64,000 bases of DNA from Planococcus circulans (lineage in GTDB: Bacteria; Bacillota; Bacilli; Bacillales_A; Planococcaceae): NCBI RefSeq assembly GCF_020023385.1, contig NZ_JAIQCL010000001.1, positions 124,001 to 188,000 of the forward strand, in the 5' to 3' direction. Position 1 is the first letter of the stretch; each line of letters opens with the position of its first letter. This document shows, one piece after another, positions 16,735-24,031 of the stretch. A program made the translations under genes and the position numbers. The notes beneath the pieces are model-generated. The model saw nothing but the letters and a program-made list of their open reading frames with translations. It was not told the DNA's origin and did not search any database.

Positions 16735-17069
16735 TTGTCTTCATCCTTTCTAGTCCAACGGTTTTTGTCTCGGCTGGCGAATTTCTCCATTACCCGGTCA
16801 TGTGCTTGTGCCAGGTCGATGTCCATCGAGTTTGCCATACAAATCAAGACGAACAGAACATCTCCCATTTCCTCTTCGATGCTATTTACCTCTTCTGTAC
16901 TCTTTTTCTTTTTCGGTCCATATTCATGCATGACTTCTCTGGAAAGTTCACCTAACTCCTCTGTCATCCGAGCCATCATTTCCATCGGTTGAAAATAGCC
17001 TTCTTTATATTGTCCAATGTACTTGTCAACGTCCTGCTGCAGCTGTTTCATGGTTTTGTCTCCGTTCAT
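16731..17069 (-). CDS. ypjD: MazG-like nucleotide pyrophosphohydrolase (YpjD)
   Basis: A 112-residue all-alpha NTP pyrophosphohydrolase of the MazG/dUTPase-like superfamily. The metal-binding signature is seen as RMTEELGELSREV and, further on, EEEMGDVLFVL (EExxE...ExxD). It probably hydrolyses non-canonical or excess dNTPs; the substrate is not known. I chose the ATG at 17069, 9 nt after GAGGAG, rather than the in-frame TTG. It is the first gene of the operon running to birA and has a strong promoter upstream. Confidence 0.88.
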   Translation of the reverse strand: MNGDKTMKQLQQDVDKYIGQYKEGYFQPMEMMARMTEELGELSREVMHEYGPKKKKSTEEVNSIEEEMGDVLFVLICMANSMDIDLAQAHDRVMEKFASRDKNRWTRKDEDK

Positions 17070-17089
17070 TTCATCACACTCCTCAGTCA

Positions 17090-17118
17090 ATCGTAAAGAA
17101 AACTGATGATGTTGTCAA
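17090..17118 (-). promoter_or_regulatory. Promoter of the ypjD-dapB-mgsA-bshA-cca-birA operon
   Basis: TTGACA (17118-17113) and TACGAT (17095-17090) on the minus strand are separated by exactly 17 nt. The -35 box lies on top of the -35 of the divergent ypjC promoter. Confidence 0.75.
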
Positions 17119-17140
17119 AATACATTATTTATACGATAAT
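17112..17140 (+). promoter_or_regulatory. Promoter of ypjC
   Basis: TTGTCA (17112-17117) and GATAAT (17135-17140) with a 17-nt spacer. The -35 box shares all but one base with the opposite-strand TTGACA, so RNA polymerase should bind only one promoter at a time. Confidence 0.7.
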
Positions 17141-17176
17141 ACAGAAGTTGATTTGCACGAAAGGGGTTTATTTAAA

Positions 17177-18043
17177 TTGAACGAATTAAAAATAAAAAAC
17201 ATCTTTTTCATCCTTCTCGGCGCCGCCATCTACAGTTTTGGGTTTGTCCACTTTAATATCCAAAACGAATTGGGGGAAGGCGGTTTTGCCGGAATTACAT
17301 TGATTTTATATTTCATATTCAATTGGGACCCGGCATTGATGAACCTGCTTTTGAATATTCCTCTGTTTTTTATCGGCTGGAAGCTTCTCGGCAGAAAAGT
17401 TTTTCTGTATACCATTATCGGAACAGTAGCCGTTTCGGTGTTTCTGAAAATTTTCCTGATCTACGAAATCCAAATCAACTTGCAGGATGATTTATTCCTG
17501 GCGGCACTGTTTGCAGGTGTGTTTGTGGGAGTGGGGCTCGGAATTATTTTCCGTTTTGGCGGAACAACAGGCGGTGTTGATATTATCGCACGCCTGACGC
17601 AGAAATATATCGGCTGGAGCATGGGAAAAACAATGTTCCTATTTGATGCCGGCGTTATTATGCTGTCGTGGCTGACATTCCTTGACCATCGCTCCATGAT
17701 GTACACATTGGTTGCGGTTTTTGTCGGTGCCCGCGTCATTGACTTTGTACAGGAGGGTGCCTACGCTGGACGTGGTGCATTGATCATCTCAAACTCACAG
17801 GAAGAGATCGCCACCCGGATTTCAGTAGAAATGGACCGGGGCATCACAATTCTGCGCGGCTATGGCCATTTCACCAAAGAAGAACGTGAAGTCCTGTACT
17901 GCGTCGTGGCCAGAAATGAAATTGTGCGGCTGAAGAACATCATCAACTCCGTCGATCCCCACGCTTTTGTATCCTTGATGGAAGTTCATGACGTGATGGG
18001 CGAAGGCTTTACCCTCGATGAAGAAAAGCAGCCGATCGGCTGA
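17177..18043 (+). CDS. ypjC: YitT/YpjC family membrane protein (DUF161 plus DUF2179)
   Basis: An integral membrane protein of about 288 residues. Its first part has about five or six hydrophobic segments (for example IFFILLGAAIYSFGFVHF and LFLAALFAGVFVGVGLGIIF) and the family sequence GGTTGGVDIIARL. The C-terminal cytoplasmic DUF2179 domain (about 205-285) contains MDRGITILRGYGHFT. I chose the TTG at 17177 because GAAAGGGG lies about 10 nt upstream; an earlier TTG at 17153 has no ribosome site. Transport function is unproven for the family. In B. subtilis ypjC is co-directional with ypjD; here it is divergent. Confidence 0.85.
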   Translation: MNELKIKNIFFILLGAAIYSFGFVHFNIQNELGEGGFAGITLILYFIFNWDPALMNLLLNIPLFFIGWKLLGRKVFLYTIIGTVAVSVFLKIFLIYEIQINLQDDLFLAALFAGVFVGVGLGIIFRFGGTTGGVDIIARLTQKYIGWSMGKTMFLFDAGVIMLSWLTFLDHRSMMYTLVAVFVGARVIDFVQEGAYAGRGALIISNSQEEIATRISVEMDRGITILRGYGHFTKEEREVLYCVVARNEIVRLKNIINSVDPHAFVSLMEVHDVMGEGFTLDEEKQPIG

Positions 18044-18052
18044 TGGACATAG

Positions 18053-18084
18053 AAAAAACGGCCCATTTTTATGGGCCGTTTTTT
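18053..18084. terminator. Bidirectional terminator between ypjC and yugP
   Basis: AAAAAACGGCCCAT and ATGGGCCGTTTTTT form a 14-bp stem around TTTT. It serves both convergent genes. Confidence 0.93.
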
Positions 18085-18762
18085 TTATGAGCGGTTCATA
18101 CTTGTATAGATTAAGATCAATCGGGCAAGTTCAAGAACTGCAACTGCAGTAGCTGCAACATAGGTCATCGCAGCGGCGCTCAACACTTTTTTCGCATGGC
18201 GTTCTTCGTCATTGCGGATGATATTATGCGACAATAACTGGTCCATCGCCCGGTTGGAGGCGTTGAATTCTACCGGCAAGGTCACCAATTGGAAAACCAC
18301 ACCTGCTGCCAATAGGATGATCCCGATCAATAGCGCTCCGCTCCAAGCGGAGAAGAAACCGATCATGATGAAGACCCATGACATATTCGATGAGATGTTA
18401 ACGATCGGCACCATACGATGACGTAGGCGCAAGAACGAATAGTCTTCTGCATCCTGGATGGCATGTCCGACTTCGTGAGCCGCAACTGCAGTTCCAGCGA
18501 CGGAAGCTTCATGATAATTATGGCTGCTGAGAGCAACAGTTTTCGTCAATGGATTATAATGGTCACTTAGCATACCGCGGCTTTCCACAACTTTAATATC
18601 CTGAAGATTATTGGCATCCAGAATCGTACGTGCCACCTGTGCTCCAGTATGGCCAGAAGTAGAACGGATTTTCGAGTATTTACCATATGTTCTTTTTAAT
18701 TTAAATTGAGCCCAAATCGGGATGATCAGTAAAAGGATAAAATATAGGATATATCCACCCAT
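18085..18762 (-). CDS. yugP: YugP-like zinc metallopeptidase, membrane-associated
   Basis: A 225-residue protein of the neutral zinc metallopeptidase YugP family. An N-terminal membrane segment (about 3-20) precedes the HEVGH zincin motif (His96, Glu97, His100). Two hydrophobic segments follow (about 120-160), and a C-terminal TM lies near 200-220. Size equals the B. subtilis protein. Substrate unknown. It lies between ypjA and ypjC, a place where B. subtilis has ypjB; I recall yugP elsewhere in B. subtilis, so this location is lineage-specific. Confidence 0.85.
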   Translation of the reverse strand: MGGYILYFILLLIIPIWAQFKLKRTYGKYSKIRSTSGHTGAQVARTILDANNLQDIKVVESRGMLSDHYNPLTKTVALSSHNYHEASVAGTAVAAHEVGHAIQDAEDYSFLRLRHRMVPIVNISSNMSWVFIMIGFFSAWSGALLIGIILLAAGVVFQLVTLPVEFNASNRAMDQLLSHNIIRNDEERHAKKVLSAAAMTYVAATAVAVLELARLILIYTSMNRS

Positions 18763-18816
18763 GTGTAACCGACACCTCTTTCTTTCTGCTTGATACCCCT
18801 ATTTTACTTGGGATAG

Positions 18817-19428
18817 TCAATATTGGTCAACTGAAACGGATTGTGATTTATTCAAATAAGCCACATAAAAGGCAAAGCCGACACAAGCTATTGATAACCA
18901 GAAAGTGAAGTAGCCGATTTGGCTGCTGTACTCACTCAAGGTACTGTAAATAGGCATTTGGCCAAAGACATAATCGATGACATCATTATGCAAGGTCCAA
19001 ATGGCGGTCAACGCAACAGCGAACCAGCCAAAGCGATAATGTTCGATATACAGGACCGCTTGGAGGGCCATTGCAAAATGGGAAGCGACCAGCATCCAGC
19101 CGATCCAGCCGATTGAACCCGTTTCCCACAATGTCAGCAAGTTCATGACAACTGCCCATAAGCCATACTTGATCAATGTGACAAAGGCCAACGCTTCAAA
19201 CAGTCTGCTCCGCTTGCCAACTATCCACAGCCCCAGCACTATCGTAAAGAACAGGCTCGCTGTCGGACTGTCAGGTACAAAAATCAGAAAAATTGGCTCA
19301 GTGATTTTCAGTTGCCAGCCATACCATATGTATCCGTATATCGTACCACCTAAATTAATGAAGAAAAGCAGGATCAAAAACGGTCGGTACATCAGCCAGG
19401 CAGATATCTTAATTGCAAAGGATAGCAT
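18817..19428 (-). CDS. ypjA: YpjA-like membrane protein (DUF1405)
   Basis: A 203-residue polytopic membrane protein with about six hydrophobic segments and the N-terminal LINLGGTIYGYIWYG-like segment typical of DUF1405. The ATG at 19428 is preceded by AAAGGAAG at good spacing; an in-frame TTG is directly before it. It lies just downstream of qcrC, beyond a strong terminator, as in B. subtilis. A role near the bc complex is suggested only by conserved adjacency. Confidence 0.82.
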   Translation of the reverse strand: MLSFAIKISAWLMYRPFLILLFFINLGGTIYGYIWYGWQLKITEPIFLIFVPDSPTASLFFTIVLGLWIVGKRSRLFEALAFVTLIKYGLWAVVMNLLTLWETGSIGWIGWMLVASHFAMALQAVLYIEHYRFGWFAVALTAIWTLHNDVIDYVFGQMPIYSTLSEYSSQIGYFTFWLSIACVGFAFYVAYLNKSQSVSVDQY

Positions 19429-19450
19429 CAATTTCTTCCTTTCAGGGTAG

Positions 19451-19482
19451 AAAAAAAGAGCCGGTTTCCCGGCTCTTTTTTT
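19451..19482. terminator. Terminator downstream of qcrABC
   Basis: GAGCCGG/CCGGCTC stem with a TTTC loop, flanked by A7 and T7 (19451-19482). It ends the qcrABC message and could work in both directions. Confidence 0.92.
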
Positions 19483-19490
19483 CTTTTTTA

Positions 19491-20273
19491 TTATTCAGCT
19501 TCAAGGCCTGAAATAAATTCAGCCAGGACTTGCAGATCTTCATCTGTTCCGTCCCATGAAGGTGGCATCGTTTGTGCTCCGCCTTCTTCAATACCATTGA
19601 CAGCGATGTCAGCGATTTCTTCAGGAGACAAGCCAGTTCCAACAAGTGTTGGCCCAACAGCCCCTTCCAGATTGTCGCCATGGCAACTGATGCACGCTGC
19701 TCCAGAATATATTTCATATCCTGGGTCAGCTGTATCAATTTCAACTTCCTCTGTAATCTGCCCTTGCGCTTCAGCAGCTTCCCAGTCATGGTTGGCTACT
19801 GACTCCCATGTAAGGAAGATGATAGAAGCGATACCAAGAAGCATGAAGCCTGTTGGCAATGGACGTTTAGAAGGACGTCTTTCCGGTCCGCGATCCAAGA
19901 ATGGAGCCAGCATTAAAGCTCCAAAAGCAAGTCCTGGAACGATGATGGCACCAACCACGTTGAATGGTCCGGAAGCGAATTCGTATTTCAGTAATTGATA
20001 TAAGAACAAGAAATACCAGTCTGGCAAAGGAATATAAGCTGTATCGGTCGGATCTGCCTGACCTTCAAGAGGCGACGGATGAGCGACGGTCAAAAGCAAA
20101 TAACCGATCAAGAAGACTGCACCGATCATCCATTCTTTCAAAAGGAAGTTCGGCCAGAAAGCTTCTGTTTTACCAGGGTATTCGGAGTAATCTTTAGGAA
20201 CATTCGGCTTACGGAATTCCATACTCGGAACACGCGAATCCCCTACAAATTTCATCCCTTTTCCGCGATGCAT
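19491..20273 (-). CDS. qcrC: Menaquinol:cytochrome c reductase cytochrome bc subunit
   Basis: A 260-residue fusion of a subunit IV-like membrane part and a C-terminal cytochrome c domain. Three hydrophobic segments lie near 48-66, 105-125 and 142-157, with the quinol-site PDWYFLF motif at about 85-91. The single haem c site is CISCH (Cys194, Cys197, His198), and TMPPSW supplies the likely Met ligand. The subunit IV/cyt c fusion is the standard Bacillus arrangement. Haem attachment requires the Res/Ccs system at 54.8-58.2 kb. AAGGAGGG precedes the ATG. Last gene of qcrABC. Confidence 0.96.
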   Translation of the reverse strand: MHRGKGMKFVGDSRVPSMEFRKPNVPKDYSEYPGKTEAFWPNFLLKEWMIGAVFLIGYLLLTVAHPSPLEGQADPTDTAYIPLPDWYFLFLYQLLKYEFASGPFNVVGAIIVPGLAFGALMLAPFLDRGPERRPSKRPLPTGFMLLGIASIIFLTWESVANHDWEAAEAQGQITEEVEIDTADPGYEIYSGAACISCHGDNLEGAVGPTLVGTGLSPEEIADIAVNGIEEGGAQTMPPSWDGTDEDLQVLAEFISGLEAE

Positions 20274-20311
20274 AGTGTTCCCTCCTTAATAAATCCTTGT
20301 TGCAGAATGAA

Positions 20312-20986
20312 TTATAGCGGTCCTGAAATACCCTGTCTTCTGATCATGATAAAGTGAGCAGCTAGCAACCCAAGCAAAGCCGCAGGCAAGAAGAAGACGT
20401 GGATAGCGAAGAATCGTGTCAAAGTCTGTGCACCAAGGATTGTTGAATCCCCAGCCAATAGAATCTTGATTGATTGTCCGATAACCGGTACAGATGCTGC
20501 AATTTCAATCCCAACTTTTGTTGCAAATAGAGCTTTCATATCCCATGGAAGCAAGTAACCTGTGAAACTCAATCCAAGGATTACGCCAAATAGCATAACG
20601 CCCACGACCCAGTTCAACTCACGAGGTTTCTTATAAGAACCTGTAAAGAATACCCGCAGTGTATGAAGGAATATCATAACTACTACAAGAGAAGCTCCCC
20701 AGTGGTGCATCCCACGCACAATTTCTCCAAAAGCGACTTCGTTCTGAAGATAGTAAACCGACTGCCAAGCATTTTCAATATCTGGTACATAATACATGGT
20801 TAAGAACATACCGGATAAGATTTGAATTACTGTAATGAAAAATGTTAGTCCTCCAAAACAATATACAAATGCTGAAAAGTGGTGTGCGGGGTTTACGTGC
20901 TCAGGTACTTCATGGTCAGCAATATCACGCCAGATAGGCGTGATGTCTAATCGCTCATCAACCCAATCATATAACTTGTTTAGCAC
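20312..20986 (-). CDS. qcrB: Menaquinol:cytochrome c reductase cytochrome b subunit
   Basis: A 224-residue b6-type cytochrome b with four membrane helices. The haem-ligating histidines are recognisable in MHHWGASLVVVMIFLHTLRV and in the last helices (FFAIHVFFLPAALLGLLAAH). SFTGYLLPWD, the family's loop motif, is intact. The start is GTG at 20986 behind AGGGGGT. Together with qcrA and qcrC it forms the b6c complex passing electrons from menaquinol to cytochrome c. Length matches the short cytochrome b6 form of Firmicutes. Confidence 0.96.
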   Translation of the reverse strand: MLNKLYDWVDERLDITPIWRDIADHEVPEHVNPAHHFSAFVYCFGGLTFFITVIQILSGMFLTMYYVPDIENAWQSVYYLQNEVAFGEIVRGMHHWGASLVVVMIFLHTLRVFFTGSYKKPRELNWVVGVMLFGVILGLSFTGYLLPWDMKALFATKVGIEIAASVPVIGQSIKILLAGDSTILGAQTLTRFFAIHVFFLPAALLGLLAAHFIMIRRQGISGPL

Positions 20987-21007
20987 TGGTGTCGTACCCC
21001 CTAACTA

Positions 21008-21511
21008 TTAAACTAGTGTGTTTTGTCTTACTGCACCGATCGCTACAAAGCCATCCTGTTCTTGTACTTCGTACTCATCCAGTGGCCCAAGCGGTGGTGT
21101 TCCTGCGATGTTCTGTCCGTTTTTCTCATAACGGCCTGCGTGGCATGGACAGAAGAATTGTGTCGGGTTTTCTGGATCTCCCGCCCAGTTCACTGTACAT
21201 CCTAAATGTTTGCAGACAGGTGAAAGCGCGATTAACTTATCGCCTTCTTTATACACCCAAGCTGAATTCGTTACTTCAGATACGTACCATGCATCCGTTT
21301 GTTCGAAAGCAAAGTCGACACGTACTGGCTCTTCAGTAATATCAGCTGCAGCTTGATCAGTTAAAACGAAATCTCCGCCTTCATGTTGCTGAAGTATCGG
21401 GTCTACCGCGAAACGAACCATTGGCATCAACATTCCTGCTGCCATAAAACCGCCTACACCAGTTAAAGTGTAGCCTAAAAATTGACGTCGTGATACACGA
21501 TTATTACTCAT
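21008..21511 (-). CDS. qcrA: Rieske iron-sulfur subunit of the b6c complex
   Basis: A 167-residue [2Fe-2S] protein. A twin-arginine-type N-terminus (SRRQFLGYTL) leads into one anchor helix (about 11-32). Cluster ligands are CKHLGC (Cys100, His102, Cys105) and CPCHAG (Cys121, Cys123, His124). I chose the ATG at 21511, preceded by AGGGGGG; the upstream extension has no ribosome site. First gene of qcrABC. It extracts electrons from menaquinol on the outer face and passes them to cytochrome c. Confidence 0.95.
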   Translation of the reverse strand: MSNNRVSRRQFLGYTLTGVGGFMAAGMLMPMVRFAVDPILQQHEGGDFVLTDQAAADITEEPVRVDFAFEQTDAWYVSEVTNSAWVYKEGDKLIALSPVCKHLGCTVNWAGDPENPTQFFCPCHAGRYEKNGQNIAGTPPLGPLDEYEVQEQDGFVAIGAVRQNTLV

Positions 21512-21585
21512 CCTTTTCCCCCCTCTAACATTCAAGGTCAGTCCAATGGACATACTCATTCAAATATAATTACTAGGACAACCTA

Positions 21586-21614
21586 ATGATATATCAATCA
21601 AATCTTTAGGTCAA
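21586..21614 (-). promoter_or_regulatory. Promoter of qcrABC
   Basis: TTGACC (21614-21609) and TATCAT (21591-21586) on the minus strand with a 17-nt spacer. It lies 75 nt upstream of the qcrA start. The predicted transcript start is near 21579. Confidence 0.75.
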
Positions 21615-21631
21615 TATCGCATTCAGCGTAT

Positions 21632-21648
21632 TCACACAGTTTGTGAAC
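21632..21648. promoter_or_regulatory. Candidate ResD-type site / inverted repeat upstream of qcrA
   Basis: The sequence TTCACACAGTTTGTGAA is an inverted repeat (TTCACA-N5-TGTGAA). It contains TTTGTGAAC (21640-21648), close to the ResD consensus TTTGTGAAT. It sits about 60-70 nt upstream of the predicted qcrA start. The same nonamer occurs upstream of resA. Confidence 0.5.
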
Positions 21649-21651
21649 ATT

Positions 21652-22104
21652 TCATGAATGATGTGACCATTCTTTCGTAAATAGCGGCAATACCTGTCTC
21701 AACTGGTCTTCCATGACCGATTTCTTGAAGGATTGGTCCATATCTTCAATCGGAATCGCAGGCAGCCACAAAACATTTTTCAGGCTGTCGATCGTCCGCC
21801 AATCCGAATCCGTGGTCAGATAAAAGACGTGTTTGAACTTGGTATGCTGCATTTCTTCCGATAGCTCATCCGCAATTCGCTGCCGATTCGCTATTTTGGC
21901 ATAAGAAACGGGCGGAAACAAAAGGATCCGCCCTTTAAATTGCTTTTCCAATAATGCCGTTAAGGTTTGCAGGTATTCAGAAGCGCCTGCACTGGACTTC
22001 ATGCCTGCAGCACTTAAATCCAATTGCAAGAGCGGCACTACAGCCGTATCCACATAGTCTTGTTGGCTTAAATATTGATCCATTTCTTTTCCGATAAAAT
22101 GCAT
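21652..22104 (-). CDS. ypiF: YpiF-like conserved protein (DUF2487)
   Basis: A 150-residue soluble protein of the DUF2487 family (MHFIGKEMDQYLSQQDYVDT at the start). It has an alpha/beta pattern with GRILLFPPVSYAKI and FKHVFYLTTDSDW. There is no catalytic signature. It lies between ypiB and qcrA in the conserved ypiA-ypiB-ypiF-qcrABC order. Function unknown; the conserved neighbourhood hints at a respiratory or quality-control role without proof. Confidence 0.82.
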   Translation of the reverse strand: MHFIGKEMDQYLSQQDYVDTAVVPLLQLDLSAAGMKSSAGASEYLQTLTALLEKQFKGRILLFPPVSYAKIANRQRIADELSEEMQHTKFKHVFYLTTDSDWRTIDSLKNVLWLPAIPIEDMDQSFKKSVMEDQLRQVLPLFTKEWSHHS

Positions 22105-22113
22105 AACACTTTT

Positions 22114-22674
22114 TCACTCTCCATCTTTTTTCAAGGTTTTGAATGCCTGCAACATCGCTGACAGTTCGAAGAAACGGTCACGATCATTGGCATCCAGTGC
22201 CTCATCAATTTGTTTGTGAATGGTTTCTTCCTGAAAAATCGACATACTCTCTTCGAGAATCTTCTCCGCTATCAGGCGATCCTGTTCATTGATCGAAGCG
22301 TTTTTAGGTACATACGGATTTTCTTCCAGCACGGATAAATACAGCGCTGGTGGAGGTATATTCGGGAAATTCAATTGAACGTACAAATCATCATCAGGAT
22401 TCAACCGCAGATCATGAAACGACTTTTCCGCATCCGCTGTCATCAGATTCCCTTTATAGAAGCGAAACGGAATTTCTTTCGATTCAGTAGAGGACATGAC
22501 CATTGCACGTGGACAATAATGCGCTTCTTCAACAAAATGGGTTTTTTCAAGCAGCTCTTCGTTGCTCAACATATAATTAAGAATCCAAATGCATTCACGT
22601 CTTTTCATCTTGTAAGATTGCAGAAACCAACGGACGAATTGCTTTTTTTCACCAATCGATACTGAAGCGGTCAT
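22114..22674 (-). CDS. ypiB: YpiB-like conserved protein (UPF0302)
   Basis: A 186-residue soluble protein of UPF0302/YpiB. The N-terminal part contains KKQFVRWFLQSYKMKRRECIW (about 9-29) and LNYMLSNEELLEKTHFVEE, typical of the family. The charged C-terminal YpiB/IDEAL-like helix ends in DANDRDRFFELSAML. Start at 22674 because AAAGGAGG lies about 7 nt upstream; the longer frame overlaps ypiA. It is downstream of ypiA and 10 nt before ypiF. Biochemical role unknown. Confidence 0.85.
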   Translation of the reverse strand: MTASVSIGEKKQFVRWFLQSYKMKRRECIWILNYMLSNEELLEKTHFVEEAHYCPRAMVMSSTESKEIPFRFYKGNLMTADAEKSFHDLRLNPDDDLYVQLNFPNIPPPALYLSVLEENPYVPKNASINEQDRLIAEKILEESMSIFQEETIHKQIDEALDANDRDRFFELSAMLQAFKTLKKDGE

Positions 22675-22688
22675 GAAATTTCCTCCTT

Positions 22689-23942
22689 TCATTCAAACGA
22701 CTGCTGCCAGTCGAACCATTCTGGATTATCGGGTTCCAATACCTGCAGCTCTTTAATAATTTCGAGAGCGGCCTCTCTTTTTCCTTCTTCTATCAGGAAT
22801 AAGGCATACTTTTTCAGAAAGCCTGCATCCTCTTTAAAGGATGGATAAGCCTTATCGTAATAAACAATTGCCTGCCCGTAATTTTCAGCACGTTCATAGG
22901 CTTCAGCGATCATGGGATAAAGTCCCGCCCAATCGTCGCCGCTTTCGATCACCATCTCTGCAAGCTCGAGCACATCTTCACCCGACTCTTCAGCATGGAA
23001 ATACGACACCAGCGTGTAGATGGCCTCCATATACTCCGGATCCAACGCAATTGCCTGGCGCAGATGTCCAACACCTTCCTCTGCCTTGCCTAGTTTCATG
23101 GCCAGCTTGCCAGCGAATAGATACAATTCCTTGTCGAATTCGTCCCTGGCTATGCCTTCACTTATGGCCTGATAGGCTGCCGGGTAATCTTCTGTCATAT
23201 TCAGGCTTTGCGCCTTCAATAAATAAGCTGAAAAGTAATCCGGATCGATGTCGATCAATTCGTCAAGACGGCGGACGGCCATTTCATATTGGCGTGTCTG
23301 GAAGGCGGCAAATGCTGCACCGAACAGAACATCCGGCGTCGTCTGATCCTCCAACGCTTTTTCATAATGCGGCAAGGCTTCTTCGTAGGCAGCTCCTGCA
23401 CTGTATACTTCAGCCAGCCGCTCAGAAAAGTTTACGCCTTCAATTGCGATATTTTGCGCTTCCAATTCCTGATAAATTTTCGCCGATTCGAGATAGCGTC
23501 CGGAATCCAGCAGCAATTCCGCTTTTGCCTGCTGCAGCAGCGGCTCATCCGGCATCAGTTCTATCGCTTCGTTCAAGCGATTCTCAGCTGCTTCAAGCAA
23601 TCCCTGCAACTGAAACAGATCTGCCAGCGTAACGAGTGCCTGAGCATACAGCTCGTCATCTTTCGGAACTTCCATGAGGGCATTCAATGCATCGTCTTCA
23701 CGATCGGCATCAATCAACAGGTTGGCCCGGTCAATGATCAACTGTGCTTCTTCAGGAAAAATGTACTGCAGATGCTCCAGCACCTTAATGGCTTCTTCCA
23801 CAAAGCCGATTTCTGCAAGCCATTCAGATAGACCGTATTGCTCATCAGGATCTCCCTGCAGCAAATACTTATCCAGTAAGGTGTTCAGGAGATCGGGATC
23901 CCCTTGTTCCACCGCTTTTTGTATCTCTTCAATATTAGCCAT
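22689..23942 (-). CDS. ypiA: TPR-repeat protein YpiA
   Basis: A 417-residue protein built almost entirely of tetratricopeptide repeats (about ten or eleven helix pairs, for example YQELEAQNIAIEGVNFSERL). It is acidic and has no signal peptide or membrane segment. TPR arrays mediate protein-protein contacts, so it is probably a cytoplasmic scaffold; the partner is unknown. AATAGGTGAT precedes the ATG. It is downstream of aroA beyond a terminator and leads into ypiB-ypiF. Confidence 0.88.
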   Translation of the reverse strand: MANIEEIQKAVEQGDPDLLNTLLDKYLLQGDPDEQYGLSEWLAEIGFVEEAIKVLEHLQYIFPEEAQLIIDRANLLIDADREDDALNALMEVPKDDELYAQALVTLADLFQLQGLLEAAENRLNEAIELMPDEPLLQQAKAELLLDSGRYLESAKIYQELEAQNIAIEGVNFSERLAEVYSAGAAYEEALPHYEKALEDQTTPDVLFGAAFAAFQTRQYEMAVRRLDELIDIDPDYFSAYLLKAQSLNMTEDYPAAYQAISEGIARDEFDKELYLFAGKLAMKLGKAEEGVGHLRQAIALDPEYMEAIYTLVSYFHAEESGEDVLELAEMVIESGDDWAGLYPMIAEAYERAENYGQAIVYYDKAYPSFKEDAGFLKKYALFLIEEGKREAALEIIKELQVLEPDNPEWFDWQQSFE

Positions 23943-24005
23943 ATTATCACCTATTCCTTCACGTTCTTACTCTCATCCTACACGAAAGAACCGCTTTATC
24001 ATAAT

Positions 24006-24031
24006 AAAAAAACTCTCCAAGAGGAGAGTCA
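24006..24031 (-). terminator. Terminator at the aroA stop codon
   Basis: ACTCTCC/GGAGAGT stem with an AAGA loop (24012-24029), followed on the minus strand by a T-run. The stem overlaps the aroA stop codon. Confidence 0.88.

Noticed and set aside
22841..23632. 263-codon plus-strand open frame inside ypiA
   Set aside because: ypiA on the minus strand is a clear TPR protein over the whole span; the plus frame has an unnatural composition and no ribosome site.
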